The notes: a model not told the origin generated them from the letters alone. Positions 9,505 through 19,669 are shown, counted from the stretch's first letter. The stretch: DNA of 64,000 nucleotides from an uncultured Bacteroides sp. (GCA_900544075.1 UQTJ01000007.1:1-64000); one strand, 5' to 3'. Numbers and translations: made by a program.

Positions 9505-11562
9505 ATGAAACATAAATTGATATCCGCAGCATTGTGTTTGACACTTGCTACTTCGTGCTTGGATTTAGATATTGATCCTAAAAATATTATTACTTCTGAA
9601 TCTTTGATATCCAATGAGTCCGGTATGGATATATACATGGCTCGTATGTATAGTAATATGCCATGGGAGGATTTCAAGTATTTAGGTCAATGGGGTATAA
9701 ATTTTAATGGATGGTTAAATGCGGTAGGTATTGATGGTACCGGTGAAGCTTTGAACCGAGATGGTATTTGTAAATCCTTTACAGGTGAAGATAATCCATA
9801 TTGGGGAAAGGCATTTGAATTGATACGCGATGCAAATTATTTGATTGAGAATCTTCCTAAGTACAAAGATTCTTTCGCTAGTGTTACTTACAATCATTAT
9901 CTGGGAGAAGCTTATTATGTACGAGCTACTGTTTTTTATGCAATGGCTCGTAGGTTTGGTGGAGTACCATTGGTTACAAAAGTATTGCAGTATCCAGGAA
10001 ATGATAATCTCGAAGTTCCTAGAGCTAGCGAAGAAGAAACGTGGGACCAGATATTGTCTGATTATGATACAGCAATAGAACTAATGATGCCTACCAGTCC
10101 TAAAAGCGGATACAGTAACAGGTATGTTGCATTGGCATTTAAGTCAGAAGCAATGTTGTATGCAGGTTGCGTTGCTAAGTATAATGAAACTGTAAGTGGT
10201 AGGCTTACAGGTCTGGGTGCGAAGACCGGTGTACGTGTTATTGGTTTTGCTGAGGACCGTTGGCAAGAAGCGTCGAAGAAATATTTTACAGAAGCTTACA
10301 AAGCCGCTTCAGAAGTTATAAAAGACGGTGGATATGAACTATATAAGAAAAAATGGCTTGCAAATGATCCTGAAGCACAATATCAGAATATGGTTGATAT
10401 GTTCTCAGATCTTGATAATCCGGAAAATATCTATGTGAAAGAATATTCATATCCAACTAGTACACACGCTTTTGACTCATATAATTTGCCACGTACATTT
10501 AAGGCTCCATTAAACTGTGGAACTTGTCCGACTGCAGATTTTGTAGAGTTGTTTGATGGCTTAGATCATTATGATGACGGTACACTGAAGGTTACTGATG
10601 GTAATTCTAATGCAGATGGCAATTATCTTTTGTATGATAAGCCAATGGATTATTTTAAGAATGCCGAACCACGTTTACGTGCTTATGTTATTTTCCCTGG
10701 TGATGTTTTTAAAGGTCAGACTATAGAAATTTATGCAGGAGTTTATACAGGTAATACTCCAATTAAACCTCTTTTCGATGACTATTCTTATGCAACAGGA
10801 ACAACAAAATATCAACATTTGTCAGCTTATAAGGATACTCCAAAGACACTTTGGTTAAGTCCAAAACCTGAAGGTAGCCAGGAAATAGTACAACTGGAGG
10901 ACGGAACAACAATGACTGCTTCTGGATTTAATGGTCCATTTTATGATGAAGGTGGTTCTGCTCTAACAGGTTTATTATTGCGTAAATGGCTTAATCCTGA
11001 TCCGTCATTTGAACCTCGTGAAGGTAATAGTGCACAGCCATTTGTCCTGATGAGATATGCCGAAGTTCTGCTTAATGCGGCAGAAGCAGCTGTAGAACTA
11101 TCTTTGGCTGGTGTTCCATCACCTGACGGTACAGATATGTTGGCTGTAGCTACTCAAGCTATAAAGGATATTCGTGAACGTGCCGGTGCGGAACCTCTTA
11201 ATGGAAATTTAACTGCATCAAATGAGAGCCGTGATATCGTTCGTAAAGAGCGTAGAAAAGAATTGGCGTTTGAAAATAAGACCAAATGGGATTTGCGTCG
11301 TTGGCGTGTAAATCATGATGAAGGTAGAGATGGTTTTTGGGGTATTCAGCGTGATAAGAACCTTTTCAGTAATAACGTTAACTATCGTTTCCGTGGTATT
11401 TATCCGTTTTATTCAACTAAGGATAAAAAATGGTTCTTTGATGTTCGTTTCCAATATGTAAGTGAAAAAACATTTGGATATACTCCTTTGGATTATTATT
11501 TTGAAATACCTAGTGGTGAGGTTTCTAAGAGTCTTGTAATAGATCAGCAACCTAATAGATAA
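9505..11562 (+). CDS. SusD/RagB-like glycan-binding lipoprotein
   Basis: 685 residues, a large SusD homologue. A lipoprotein signal ('LTLATSCLDLDID') leads into the alpha-helical TPR-containing SusD fold. Conserved SusD-type segments are visible: 'YLGEAYYVRATVFYAMARRFGGVPLVTKV', 'SGYSNRYVALAFKSEAMLYAG', 'LMRYAEVLLNAAEAA' and 'KERRKELAFENKTKWDLRRWR'. It forms the lid over the SusC barrel and captures glycan. The pair order SusC then SusD and the short spacing are standard. Confidence 0.93.
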   Translation: MKHKLISAALCLTLATSCLDLDIDPKNIITSESLISNESGMDIYMARMYSNMPWEDFKYLGQWGINFNGWLNAVGIDGTGEALNRDGICKSFTGEDNPYWGKAFELIRDANYLIENLPKYKDSFASVTYNHYLGEAYYVRATVFYAMARRFGGVPLVTKVLQYPGNDNLEVPRASEEETWDQILSDYDTAIELMMPTSPKSGYSNRYVALAFKSEAMLYAGCVAKYNETVSGRLTGLGAKTGVRVIGFAEDRWQEASKKYFTEAYKAASEVIKDGGYELYKKKWLANDPEAQYQNMVDMFSDLDNPENIYVKEYSYPTSTHAFDSYNLPRTFKAPLNCGTCPTADFVELFDGLDHYDDGTLKVTDGNSNADGNYLLYDKPMDYFKNAEPRLRAYVIFPGDVFKGQTIEIYAGVYTGNTPIKPLFDDYSYATGTTKYQHLSAYKDTPKTLWLSPKPEGSQEIVQLEDGTTMTASGFNGPFYDEGGSALTGLLLRKWLNPDPSFEPREGNSAQPFVLMRYAEVLLNAAEAAVELSLAGVPSPDGTDMLAVATQAIKDIRERAGAEPLNGNLTASNESRDIVRKERRKELAFENKTKWDLRRWRVNHDEGRDGFWGIQRDKNLFSNNVNYRFRGIYPFYSTKDKKWFFDVRFQYVSEKTFGYTPLDYYFEIPSGEVSKSLVIDQQPNR

Positions 11563-11590
11563 AAAATAAAATCATAAAAAAGTAAACGAT

Positions 11591-12406
11591 ATGAAAAAAA
11601 TAAAATTTTACAGCTTGCTTTGTGCAGTATTTCTTATGACATCGTGCCAAATGTTTGAGATGGATAATTATGATGAACCAAGTGAAACAATTTGGGGAGA
11701 GGTCGTTGATGAGGCAACAGGTAAAAGAGTTCTTACAGATCAAGGAAGTGAAGGAATAAGAGTACGCCTTACTGAGTTAAGTTGGGGAGAAAATGTTCAG
11801 CATAACCCTGATTTCTATTGTATGCTTGACGGTACTTTCCGTAATACAAAAATTTTTGAAGGTGATTATAATATTCGTATCGATGGTCCTTTTATTCCGT
11901 TAGTGCGTGAAAATACTGATGGTACATTATTATTCGATGGTTCTCAAAATACAAGGATAAGTGGTACTACTAAAGTGAAATTTGAGGTACAGCCTTTTCT
12001 TAATGTAGAGTTTGTGGGCGATCCGCAAGTTAGTAATGGTGTAATAAGTGCAAAGGTTAAGGTTACACGAGGAGTTACGAATGAAATATTTCGTGAAAAA
12101 ATTGAGCCAATGGGTAATTGGAAAGATGAATATTTAAATATTACAGATATACAACTGTTTGTAAGTTATTCAAGTACGGTTGGATATCGTGCCCGTGATG
12201 ATCGCTGGTCGAATAAAATAGAGTATTCTGGGGATGCATTTAATGAACTTTTAGGTCAACCTGTTCAAATAAGTTCAATTGGTAATATCCCTTCAGGAAG
12301 AAAAGTATTTATTCGTGCTGCAGCTCGTATAAATTATGACACTCCTGTTGGTAGTGGAACTCGTCGTTGGAATTATAGTGAACCTGTAGAGGTTCTTATA
12401 CCATAA
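11591..12406 (+). CDS. DUF3823-type lipoprotein of the PUL
   Basis: 271 residues. A lipoprotein signal ending 'LMTSC' is followed by a beta-rich domain ('SETIWGEVVDEATGKRVLTDQGSEGIRVRLTEL') resembling the DUF3823 domain that often follows SusD genes, then a second Ig-like domain. It probably adds a further surface glycan-binding component to the SusC/SusD complex (inference from context). It starts 28 bp after susD. The hairpin after it (12414-12454) may set the ratio between binding proteins and enzymes. Confidence 0.7.
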   Translation: MKKIKFYSLLCAVFLMTSCQMFEMDNYDEPSETIWGEVVDEATGKRVLTDQGSEGIRVRLTELSWGENVQHNPDFYCMLDGTFRNTKIFEGDYNIRIDGPFIPLVRENTDGTLLFDGSQNTRISGTTKVKFEVQPFLNVEFVGDPQVSNGVISAKVKVTRGVTNEIFREKIEPMGNWKDEYLNITDIQLFVSYSSTVGYRARDDRWSNKIEYSGDAFNELLGQPVQISSIGNIPSGRKVFIRAAARINYDTPVGSGTRRWNYSEPVEVLIP

Positions 12407-12413
12407 TTTTTTG

Positions 12414-12454
12414 TCGGCAAGAAAATATAGTCTTATAATATATCTTCTTGCCGA
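12414..12454 (+). terminator. Intra-PUL hairpin
   Basis: A perfect 10 bp stem (TCGGCAAGAA at 12414-12423 and TTCTTGCCGA at 12445-12454) separates the SusC/SusD/DUF3823 part from the enzyme genes. No strong T-tract follows, so partial attenuation or an mRNA-processing boundary is as likely as full termination. Confidence 0.5.
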
Positions 12455-12495
12455 TAAATTTATTGGATTTAATACCTGAAAAATAATTTTTAATT

Positions 12496-14667
12496 ATGAA
12501 ACGCAATTATTTTCTAATAAGCATTCTTGCCATGAGTATTCCAGTTATGGCTCAGACAAACAAGAATGTTAAAACAACTTTTCAAACTTCAAGAGAATGG
12601 AAGGCAACAATAGACAATCGCGCTGACGCTGTTATGGTATATGGGGTAGGCGGTAATCCATCTGATAATTCTAAAAAACTTTCATTTGAAGACAGAGTAC
12701 GGTCATGGAGAGAAAAAGGTTATACCGTACATTTTATGACAGGTATTGCCTGGGGGGAATATCAAGACTATTTTACTGGAGCATGGGATGGAAAATCTCA
12801 TCTTGACGAAGGTCAGGTTACAATGGCGGGGGATACAATTTGGCATGGACATTTGGTTCCATATATAGTTCCATCAAATAACTTTCTGAAGTACATGAAG
12901 GAAAAACATGTGAAAAGAGTTATTGATGCCGGAATTGATGCTATTTTTATGGAAGAACCTGAATTTTGGGCAAGAGCTGGATATAGTGATGCTTTCAAGA
13001 AAGAATGGAAAGAGTATTATGGGTTCGACTGGAGACCTCAACATGAATCTCCAGAGAATACTTATCTAGCAAATAAACTGAAATACCATTTGTACTACAG
13101 AGCTCTTAATGAAGTCTTTACTTATGCTAAGGAATATGGTAAAAGCAAGGGAATGGATGTAAAATGTTATGTACCTACCCATTCTTTGGTGAATTATTCG
13201 CAATGGCAGATTGTAAGTCCTGAGGCTAGTTTGGCTTCATTGCCATGTGTGGATGGCTACATAGCTCAGGTATGGACTGGAACATCACGTGAACCAAATT
13301 ATTTTGATGGTATTAAGCGTGAACGTGTTTTTGAAAACGCTTATCTGGAATATGGCTCTATGGAGTCGATGACAGCACCTACGGGGCGTAAAATGTTTTT
13401 TTTGACTGACCCTATTGAGGATTGGCCTCGTGACTGGGCTGATTATAAGAAAAATTATCAGGCTACTTTTACAGCTCAGCTGTTATATCCTAATATCGCT
13501 GATTTTGAAGTAATGCCTTGGCCGGAACGAATCTATGAAGGACTTTATCGCACTAGTGTGAACAGTGACAAAAAAGAACGTATTCCCCGGTTTTATTCTA
13601 CTCAAATGCAGGTCATGATAAATACTCTGAATAAAATGCCTTTGTCTGAGAATAAATTGAATGGCAGCCACGGAATCAGTGTATTGATGTCAAATTCTCT
13701 CATGTTCCAGCGTTTCCCTACTCATGATGGATATGAAGATCCTCAGTTGGCTAATTTTTATGGCCTGGCATTGCCTTTACTGAAACGTGGAGTTCCTGTA
13801 AAAACAGCTCATATTGAGAATTTGGGGTATAAAGAAACTTTGGCTGATACTAAGATATTATTGATGACTTATTCGAATATGAAACCATTGGAACCGGAAG
13901 CGCACAGATATTTGGCTCAATGGGTAAAAGATGGTGGCATTTTGATATATAGTGGAACAGATAAGGATCCTTTCCAAAGCGTTAGAGAATGGTGGAATAC
14001 AGGTGAAAAGAAATATGCAACTCCGTCAGCTCATTTATTTGAGTTACTAGATATTCCGGATTCTGCCCAGGGTGAGTATCGTTGTGGAAAAGGTACGGTA
14101 TGTGTTTTACGTACAGATCCTAAAGATTATATATTAAACAAAAACGGCGATAAGGAATTCCTGAAATTGCTTTCACGTATGTACCGACAGAATGCTAAGG
14201 CTGGAGAACTTGAGTTTAAGAATAATTTTTATCTGGAACGTGGGGCATACGATTTGGTAGCTGTTCTTGATGAAAGTGTAAGTAGTGATTCTTATGTTGT
14301 AAAAGGCTGTTTGATAGATCTTTTTGATCCTAGTTTACCGGTTATAACCAATAAGAAGGTAAATCCTGGAGAACAAGCTTTTTTGCTCGATGTAAATCGA
14401 ATAGCTAATAAAAAGTTACCTCAAGTATTGGCATCTGCAAGTCGTGAGGAAAATGAAGAGCGTGGTAAAAGATATTATTCGTACGTAGCAAAATCTCCTT
14501 CCGAAACATCGAATATATCTCGTGTCCTGCTGCCTGCATGTCCAAAAAGTGTAAAGATTGATGGTAAGGAAAAAATCGATTTGCGAAATTGGGACAAGCA
14601 AAGCAGTACTTATTTGATTGCGTTCGAGAATAATCCTGACGGAGTCAATGTGACATTTGAATGGTGA
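12496..14667 (+). CDS. Unassigned secreted TIM-barrel-like protein, candidate glycoside hydrolase
   Basis: 723 residues with a cleavable signal ('IPVMAQ'). I do not recognise a named family. The N-terminal half reads like a clan GH-A TIM barrel: 'DAIFMEEPEFWARAG' (E153/E154 after a hydrophobic strand, the usual place for an acid/base) and 'IADFEVMPWPERIY' (E338, the usual place for a nucleophile). From about residue 390 the pattern resembles the amidotransferase-like second domain of GH42-type enzymes ('KILLMTYSNMKPLEPEAHRYLAQWVKDGGILIYSG'). A beta-rich tail follows. It lies in the enzyme half of an alpha-mannan-type PUL, so a role in cutting a side-chain or unusual linkage is plausible. The catalytic assignment is inference. 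Confidence 0.55.
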   Translation: MKRNYFLISILAMSIPVMAQTNKNVKTTFQTSREWKATIDNRADAVMVYGVGGNPSDNSKKLSFEDRVRSWREKGYTVHFMTGIAWGEYQDYFTGAWDGKSHLDEGQVTMAGDTIWHGHLVPYIVPSNNFLKYMKEKHVKRVIDAGIDAIFMEEPEFWARAGYSDAFKKEWKEYYGFDWRPQHESPENTYLANKLKYHLYYRALNEVFTYAKEYGKSKGMDVKCYVPTHSLVNYSQWQIVSPEASLASLPCVDGYIAQVWTGTSREPNYFDGIKRERVFENAYLEYGSMESMTAPTGRKMFFLTDPIEDWPRDWADYKKNYQATFTAQLLYPNIADFEVMPWPERIYEGLYRTSVNSDKKERIPRFYSTQMQVMINTLNKMPLSENKLNGSHGISVLMSNSLMFQRFPTHDGYEDPQLANFYGLALPLLKRGVPVKTAHIENLGYKETLADTKILLMTYSNMKPLEPEAHRYLAQWVKDGGILIYSGTDKDPFQSVREWWNTGEKKYATPSAHLFELLDIPDSAQGEYRCGKGTVCVLRTDPKDYILNKNGDKEFLKLLSRMYRQNAKAGELEFKNNFYLERGAYDLVAVLDESVSSDSYVVKGCLIDLFDPSLPVITNKKVNPGEQAFLLDVNRIANKKLPQVLASASREENEERGKRYYSYVAKSPSETSNISRVLLPACPKSVKIDGKEKIDLRNWDKQSSTYLIAFENNPDGVNVTFEW

Positions 14668-14704
14668 TTTTTAATATTTAATTCTTTGCTTTATAAAAAT
14701 ATTT

Positions 14705-17212
14705 ATGAAAAAAATTTTATTGTCAGCTTTGCTTGCTCCATTTTTCATTTCGTGCAGCACTGAAAAAGCTAATTATGAGATTGTAAAAAATGATTTACGT
14801 GCTCCTGCCTATCCGTTGGTAACAATAGATCCTTATACCAGTGCATGGTCAATGAGCGATAATTTATATGATAGCCCTGTATGTCACTGGACAGGCAAAA
14901 GTTTTCCTTTTGTCGGAGTAATCAAGGTAGATGGTGTATCATATAGATTTATGGGAACAGAAGATAAAGAGATGATACCTGTTGTACCAACTTCCTTGCA
15001 GGGAGATTGGAGTGGTCGTTATACCACTGAAAGGCCAAAAGGGGATTGGACTTCAGAGAACTTCAATGATTCTAGCTGGAAAGTTGATAAAGGTGCATTC
15101 GGTACTATGGAGTATGAACCTACAGCCAAGACACAATGGGGAACAAAAAATATTTGGGTACGTCGTTCAGTAAACATAGAACGTGACCTTGATGACTATC
15201 CTGTATATTTGGAATTTTCGAATGATGATGATGCTGTTTTCTATATAAATGGAGTAAAAGTTCATAGTACAGGTTCTACATGTTATAAGAATAAACAGAT
15301 AAAATTGTCGGAAGAAGCAAAATCGGCGTTGAAACCTGGATTAAATATTATTGCTGCAGAATGTGTAAATCCGGTTGGTAATGGATTGTTGGATTTCGGA
15401 TTACTTATTCCTAAAGATCTTAAGACTTCGTTTGCTCAGACTGCTGTTCAGACTTCTGTTGATGTGCAAGCTACTCAGACTCATTATTCTTTTAATTGTG
15501 GCAATGTTGTGGACTTAAAGCTATCATTTGCAGCACCATTGTTTTTGGAAGATCTATCATTAGTGAGCCGTCCTGTAAATTATATTACATATAATGTTAC
15601 TTCTTTAGATGGAAAAGAACATGATATAGATATATATTTTGAAGCATCGTCTCGTTGGGCTTTGGACCAGCCTCACCAACCTTCTGTAAGCAACGTATAT
15701 GAACAGGACGGACTGATTTTTATTAAGAGTGGCAGTAAGGAGCAAAATATTCTTGCAAAATCCGGTGATGACTTGCGTATAGATTGGGGCTATTTCTATC
15801 TTGTTGGTGACAAGAAAAATACAATATATAATATTGGAAATACAGACGCTTTACGACAGAGTTTTGCAGACGGTACTTTTGCTCAGACTAGTGCTTCAGG
15901 TGAAGGCAATATGGCTAATATGGCTTTGGTACGTGATTATGGAAAGGTAAAGGAAGTGGCAGACAAGATTATGATTGGATATGATGATATTTACTCTATA
16001 CAGTATTTTAATACCAATCTTCGCCCTTATTGGAATAAAAAAGGTGATAAAAAAATTGAATCTGAGTTCCTGACCGCTTTCAGAGATTATGATAAACTGA
16101 TTTCACGTTGTTACGCTTTTGATAAAGAGTTGATTGAAGAAGCAGCAAATGTAGGAGGAAAAGAGTATGCTGAACTTTGTGCATTAGCTTACCGTCAGTC
16201 AATTGCTGCTCATAAACTTGTTGAAGCACCGAATGGTGATTTGTTGTGGCTTTCAAAAGAAAATAACAGTAACGGATGTATAAATACAGTTGACTTGACT
16301 TATCCGTCTGCACCATTATTCCTTATTTATAATCCGGACTTGATGAAGGGTATGATGAATGGCATTTTTTATTATAGTGAAAGCGGAAAACACCAAAAAC
16401 CTTTTGCGGCTCATGATTTGGGAACTTATCCTTTGGCCAACGGTCAGGTATATGGTGGTGACATGCCTGTAGAAGAGAGCGGAAATATGCTTATTGTAGC
16501 TGCTGCAATAGCTGCTGTAGAAGGAAATGCTGATTATGCAGCTAAACACTGGGATGTATTGACTACTTGGACTGATTATTTGGTAGAAAAAGGTCTGGAC
16601 CCTGAGAATCAACTTTGTACTGATGATTTTGCCGGACACTTTGCTCATAATGCAAATCTGTCTATTAAGGCTATATTGGGTATTGCTTCTTATGGACGTT
16701 TGGCTGAAATGCTTGGTAAAAATGATATTGCAAAACATTATATGGCAAAAGCACGCGAGATGGCTGGCGAGTGGGAAAAAATGGCTAATGATGGTGACCA
16801 TTATAAACTTACTTTTGACAAATCTGGAACGTGGAGCCAGAAGTACAATCTGGTATGGGATAAAATATTGAAGCTTGGAATCTTCAATCCTCAAATAGCC
16901 GAAACAGAAGTCGCTTATTATCTGAATAAAATGAATGTGTATGGCTTGCCACTTGATAGTCGTGAAACTTATACCAAGACAGACTGGGTTATGTGGACAG
17001 CAGCTTTATCTAATGTTCAGTCCACCTTCCGCAAGTTCATAACACCTATGTATAAGTTTATGAACGAAACCATAGACAGAGTTCCTATGTCTGACTGGGT
17101 ATTTACTGATAAACCAAATTATAGAGGTTTTAAAGCTCGTTCAGTGGTAGGTGGATACTATATGAGAATGCTTGAGAACAGATTGCTTGGCAAAACGAAA
17201 GATAACAACTGA
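14705..17212 (+). CDS. GtaA-like (DUF4964/DUF5127/DUF4965/DUF1793) lipoprotein
   Basis: 835 residues with lipoprotein signal 'APFFISC'. The order matches the 'glutaminase A'-like family: an N-terminal DUF4964-like segment ('APAYPLVTIDPYTSAWSMSDNLYD'), DUF5127-type beta region, DUF4965-type segment, and a C-terminal alpha/alpha barrel of DUF1793 type ('DDFAGHFAHNANLSIKAILGIASYGRLAEMLG'). A sugar-binding-like insert ('GDWTSENFNDSSWKVDKGAFG ... FYINGVKV') sits at about residues 100-240. The family is named after a fungal glutaminase, but Bacteroidetes members are repeatedly found in PULs and are probably carbohydrate-active. The substrate cannot be read from the sequence. Confidence 0.7.
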   Translation: MKKILLSALLAPFFISCSTEKANYEIVKNDLRAPAYPLVTIDPYTSAWSMSDNLYDSPVCHWTGKSFPFVGVIKVDGVSYRFMGTEDKEMIPVVPTSLQGDWSGRYTTERPKGDWTSENFNDSSWKVDKGAFGTMEYEPTAKTQWGTKNIWVRRSVNIERDLDDYPVYLEFSNDDDAVFYINGVKVHSTGSTCYKNKQIKLSEEAKSALKPGLNIIAAECVNPVGNGLLDFGLLIPKDLKTSFAQTAVQTSVDVQATQTHYSFNCGNVVDLKLSFAAPLFLEDLSLVSRPVNYITYNVTSLDGKEHDIDIYFEASSRWALDQPHQPSVSNVYEQDGLIFIKSGSKEQNILAKSGDDLRIDWGYFYLVGDKKNTIYNIGNTDALRQSFADGTFAQTSASGEGNMANMALVRDYGKVKEVADKIMIGYDDIYSIQYFNTNLRPYWNKKGDKKIESEFLTAFRDYDKLISRCYAFDKELIEEAANVGGKEYAELCALAYRQSIAAHKLVEAPNGDLLWLSKENNSNGCINTVDLTYPSAPLFLIYNPDLMKGMMNGIFYYSESGKHQKPFAAHDLGTYPLANGQVYGGDMPVEESGNMLIVAAAIAAVEGNADYAAKHWDVLTTWTDYLVEKGLDPENQLCTDDFAGHFAHNANLSIKAILGIASYGRLAEMLGKNDIAKHYMAKAREMAGEWEKMANDGDHYKLTFDKSGTWSQKYNLVWDKILKLGIFNPQIAETEVAYYLNKMNVYGLPLDSRETYTKTDWVMWTAALSNVQSTFRKFITPMYKFMNETIDRVPMSDWVFTDKPNYRGFKARSVVGGYYMRMLENRLLGKTKDNN

Positions 17213-17228
17213 TTTGAGTAAAATATAA

Positions 17229-17275
17229 GCAGTTCTTCCTGTTCAGAAGTTATATGGACAGGAAGAATGCTTTTT
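17229..17275 (+). terminator. Rho-independent terminator after the GtaA-like gene
   Basis: Stem GCAGTTCTTCCTGT / ACAGGAAGAATGC (17229-17270) is followed at once by TTTTTATTT. It lies between the GtaA-like gene and the GH92 gene and may split the enzyme genes into two transcripts. Confidence 0.75.
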
Positions 17276-17306
17276 ATTTCTAATATTTTTAACACTTAAT
17301 ATTATC

Positions 17307-19595
17307 ATGGGAATTAAACAAATATTTTTTACGACTGTTCTTGCGTTAAATAGTTTGATTGTGTTTGGGGAGAGTCTTACTCCTGTTGATTATGTAAATA
17401 CTCTTGTTGGAACAAAGTCTAAGCATTCACTTTCTACGGGTAATACTTATCCGGCGGTTGCATTACCTTGGGGAATGAACTTCTGGTCGCCACAGACAGG
17501 TGTAATGGGCGATGGCTGGGCTTATACTTATGATTCAGATAAAATAAGGGGATTCAAACAGACTCATCAGCCTAGTCCGTGGATTAATGATTATGGACAA
17601 TTTTCAATTATGCCGGTTACCGGTGCTGTTGTCTTTAATCAGGATGAACGTGCAAGTTGGTTTTCTCATAAAGCAGAAATTGCTACTCCATATTATTATA
17701 AAGTATATTTGGCTGATCATGATGTAACGGCGGAGTTTTCTCCTACGGAACGTGCTGCAATATTTCGTTTCACGTTTCCTGAATCAAAAGATTCTTATGT
17801 AGTTATAGATGCTTTTGATAATGGTTCGTATATCAAGATAATTCCATCCGAAAATAAGATTATAGGCTATACTACTAAAAATAGTGGAGGGGTGCCAGAG
17901 AATTTTAAAAACTATTTTGTTTTAAAGTTTGACAAGCCTTTCAGCTATGTTGCTACGGTTAAGGATGGAGTGATTGATACCCAGAATACAGAGCAGACAA
18001 CCAATCATGCAGGTGGAATTATTGGATTTGAAACTGTCCGCGGAGAGCATGTTAATGTAAAAGTGGCATCATCGTTTATCAGTTTTGAACAGGCTGAGTT
18101 GAACCTGAGAGAGATTGGAAACCGTACCTTGGAACAGGTTTCTCAAGATGCCAAGGAAGAATGGAATAAAGTATTGGGTCGTATTGAGGTGAAAGATAAT
18201 AATATAGACAAACTGCGTACTTTCTATTCATGTCTTTATCGTTCGGTATTGTTCCCAAGAAGTTTCTATGAGATTGATTCAAAAGGTGACATAGTGCATT
18301 ATAGTCCTTACAATGGTAAGGTGCTACCTGGCTATATGTTTACTGATACTGGCTTTTGGGATACTTTCCGTTGTTTGTTCCCTTTTCTTAACCTTATGTA
18401 TCCTTCGATGAATTTAAAAATTCAGGAAGGTCTTGTTAATGCATATAAAGAGAGTGGTTTCTTGCCTGAGTGGGCAAGTCCAGGACATCGTGGCTGCATG
18501 GTAGGAAATAATTCAGCTTCTGTAGTTTCTGATGCATGGATAAAAGGCCTACGTGGATATGATATAGAAACTTTGTGGGAAGCCGTTAAGCATGGTGCTG
18601 TAAATGTTCATCCGGATGTACCTTCTACAGGACGTTTGGGATATGAATACTATAATAAATTAGGATATGTCCCTTATAATGTCGGGATTAATGAAAATGC
18701 AGCCCGCACATTAGAGTATTCTTATGATGATTGGTGTATTTATCAGTTAGGGTTGTCTTTAGGAAAATCAAAGAAAGAATTGGAACCATTTGCAAAAAGA
18801 GCATTGAATTATAGAAATTTGTTTGATAAAGAACATAAACTTATGCGTGGGAAAAATGAGGATGGTAAGTTTCAAACTCCTTTTAATCCTTTGAAATGGG
18901 GAGATGCGTTTACCGAAGGAAACAGTTGGCATTATACCTGGTCCGTTTTCCATGACCCTCAAGGCTTGATTGATCTTATGGGAGGAAAAGATGCATTCAA
19001 TGAAATGCTGGATTCCGTATTTATTTTACCTCCTGTCTTTGATGATAGCTATTATGGTAGCGTTATTCATGAAATACGTGAAATGCAGATAATGAATATG
19101 GGAAATTATGCACATGGTAATCAGCCTATACAACACATGATATATCTTTATAATTATTCAGCGCAGCCATGGAAGTCTCAATATTGGGTACGTGAGGTTA
19201 TGGATAGAATGTATAATGCAAATCCAGATGGATATTGTGGAGACGAAGATAATGGTCAGACTTCTGCTTGGTATGTATTCTCTGCAATGGGCTTCTATCC
19301 GGTTTGTCCTGGTTCAAATCAATATGTTTTAGGTTCTCCACTATTCCGTTCAATAAAATTACATTTGGAGAATGGTAAAACTGTAACAATATCTGCTCCA
19401 GAAAATACTCATTCCTCAAAATATGTACAGAAGTTATATATTGATGGAAATGAATATAATCATAATTACGTTACTCATGAGCAACTGCAAGAAGGTGCTA
19501 TGCTTGAATTTAAAATGAGTGAAACTCCTAATAAACTTAGAGGTATAGATATAGAAGACGCTCCATATTCTTTCTCTAAGAGTTTAGAAAAATAA
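17307..19595 (+). CDS. GH92 alpha-mannosidase
   Basis: 762 residues with a signal peptide. The N-terminal beta-sandwich opens with the family hallmark 'YVNTLVGTKSKHSLSTGNTYPAVALPWGMN'-type region. The (alpha/alpha)6 domain carries 'NMGNYAHGNQPIQHMIYLYN' and 'GYCGDEDNGQTSAWYVFSAMGFYPVCPG', where the acid and base residues and the Ca2+ environment of GH92 lie. Family enzymes are Ca2+-dependent inverting exo-alpha-mannosidases acting on 1,2-, 1,3-, 1,4- or 1,6-linked mannose. Here it probably removes mannose side chains in the periplasm or at the surface. Linkage specificity cannot be read. Confidence 0.92.
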   Translation: MGIKQIFFTTVLALNSLIVFGESLTPVDYVNTLVGTKSKHSLSTGNTYPAVALPWGMNFWSPQTGVMGDGWAYTYDSDKIRGFKQTHQPSPWINDYGQFSIMPVTGAVVFNQDERASWFSHKAEIATPYYYKVYLADHDVTAEFSPTERAAIFRFTFPESKDSYVVIDAFDNGSYIKIIPSENKIIGYTTKNSGGVPENFKNYFVLKFDKPFSYVATVKDGVIDTQNTEQTTNHAGGIIGFETVRGEHVNVKVASSFISFEQAELNLREIGNRTLEQVSQDAKEEWNKVLGRIEVKDNNIDKLRTFYSCLYRSVLFPRSFYEIDSKGDIVHYSPYNGKVLPGYMFTDTGFWDTFRCLFPFLNLMYPSMNLKIQEGLVNAYKESGFLPEWASPGHRGCMVGNNSASVVSDAWIKGLRGYDIETLWEAVKHGAVNVHPDVPSTGRLGYEYYNKLGYVPYNVGINENAARTLEYSYDDWCIYQLGLSLGKSKKELEPFAKRALNYRNLFDKEHKLMRGKNEDGKFQTPFNPLKWGDAFTEGNSWHYTWSVFHDPQGLIDLMGGKDAFNEMLDSVFILPPVFDDSYYGSVIHEIREMQIMNMGNYAHGNQPIQHMIYLYNYSAQPWKSQYWVREVMDRMYNANPDGYCGDEDNGQTSAWYVFSAMGFYPVCPGSNQYVLGSPLFRSIKLHLENGKTVTISAPENTHSSKYVQKLYIDGNEYNHNYVTHEQLQEGAMLEFKMSETPNKLRGIDIEDAPYSFSKSLEK

Positions 19596-19625
19596 GATTT
19601 TAATAAAGATGTTTATTCTTTATTG

Positions 19626-19633
19626 TATATTTG
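19626..19633 (+). promoter_or_regulatory. Possible -7 element before the GH125 gene
   Basis: TATATTTG matches TAnnTTTG about 37 bp before the GH125 start. No TTTG is present at the proper -33 distance, so this is a weak or regulated promoter at best. Confidence 0.3.
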
Positions 19634-19669
19634 TAAGATATAATGTAATTTAGAAGTAAAAATAAGATC

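Noticed and set aside
16316..16894. 192-codon minus-strand ORF inside the GtaA-like gene
   Set aside because: It lies wholly within a well-supported plus-strand gene and has no recognisable domain; antisense shadow.
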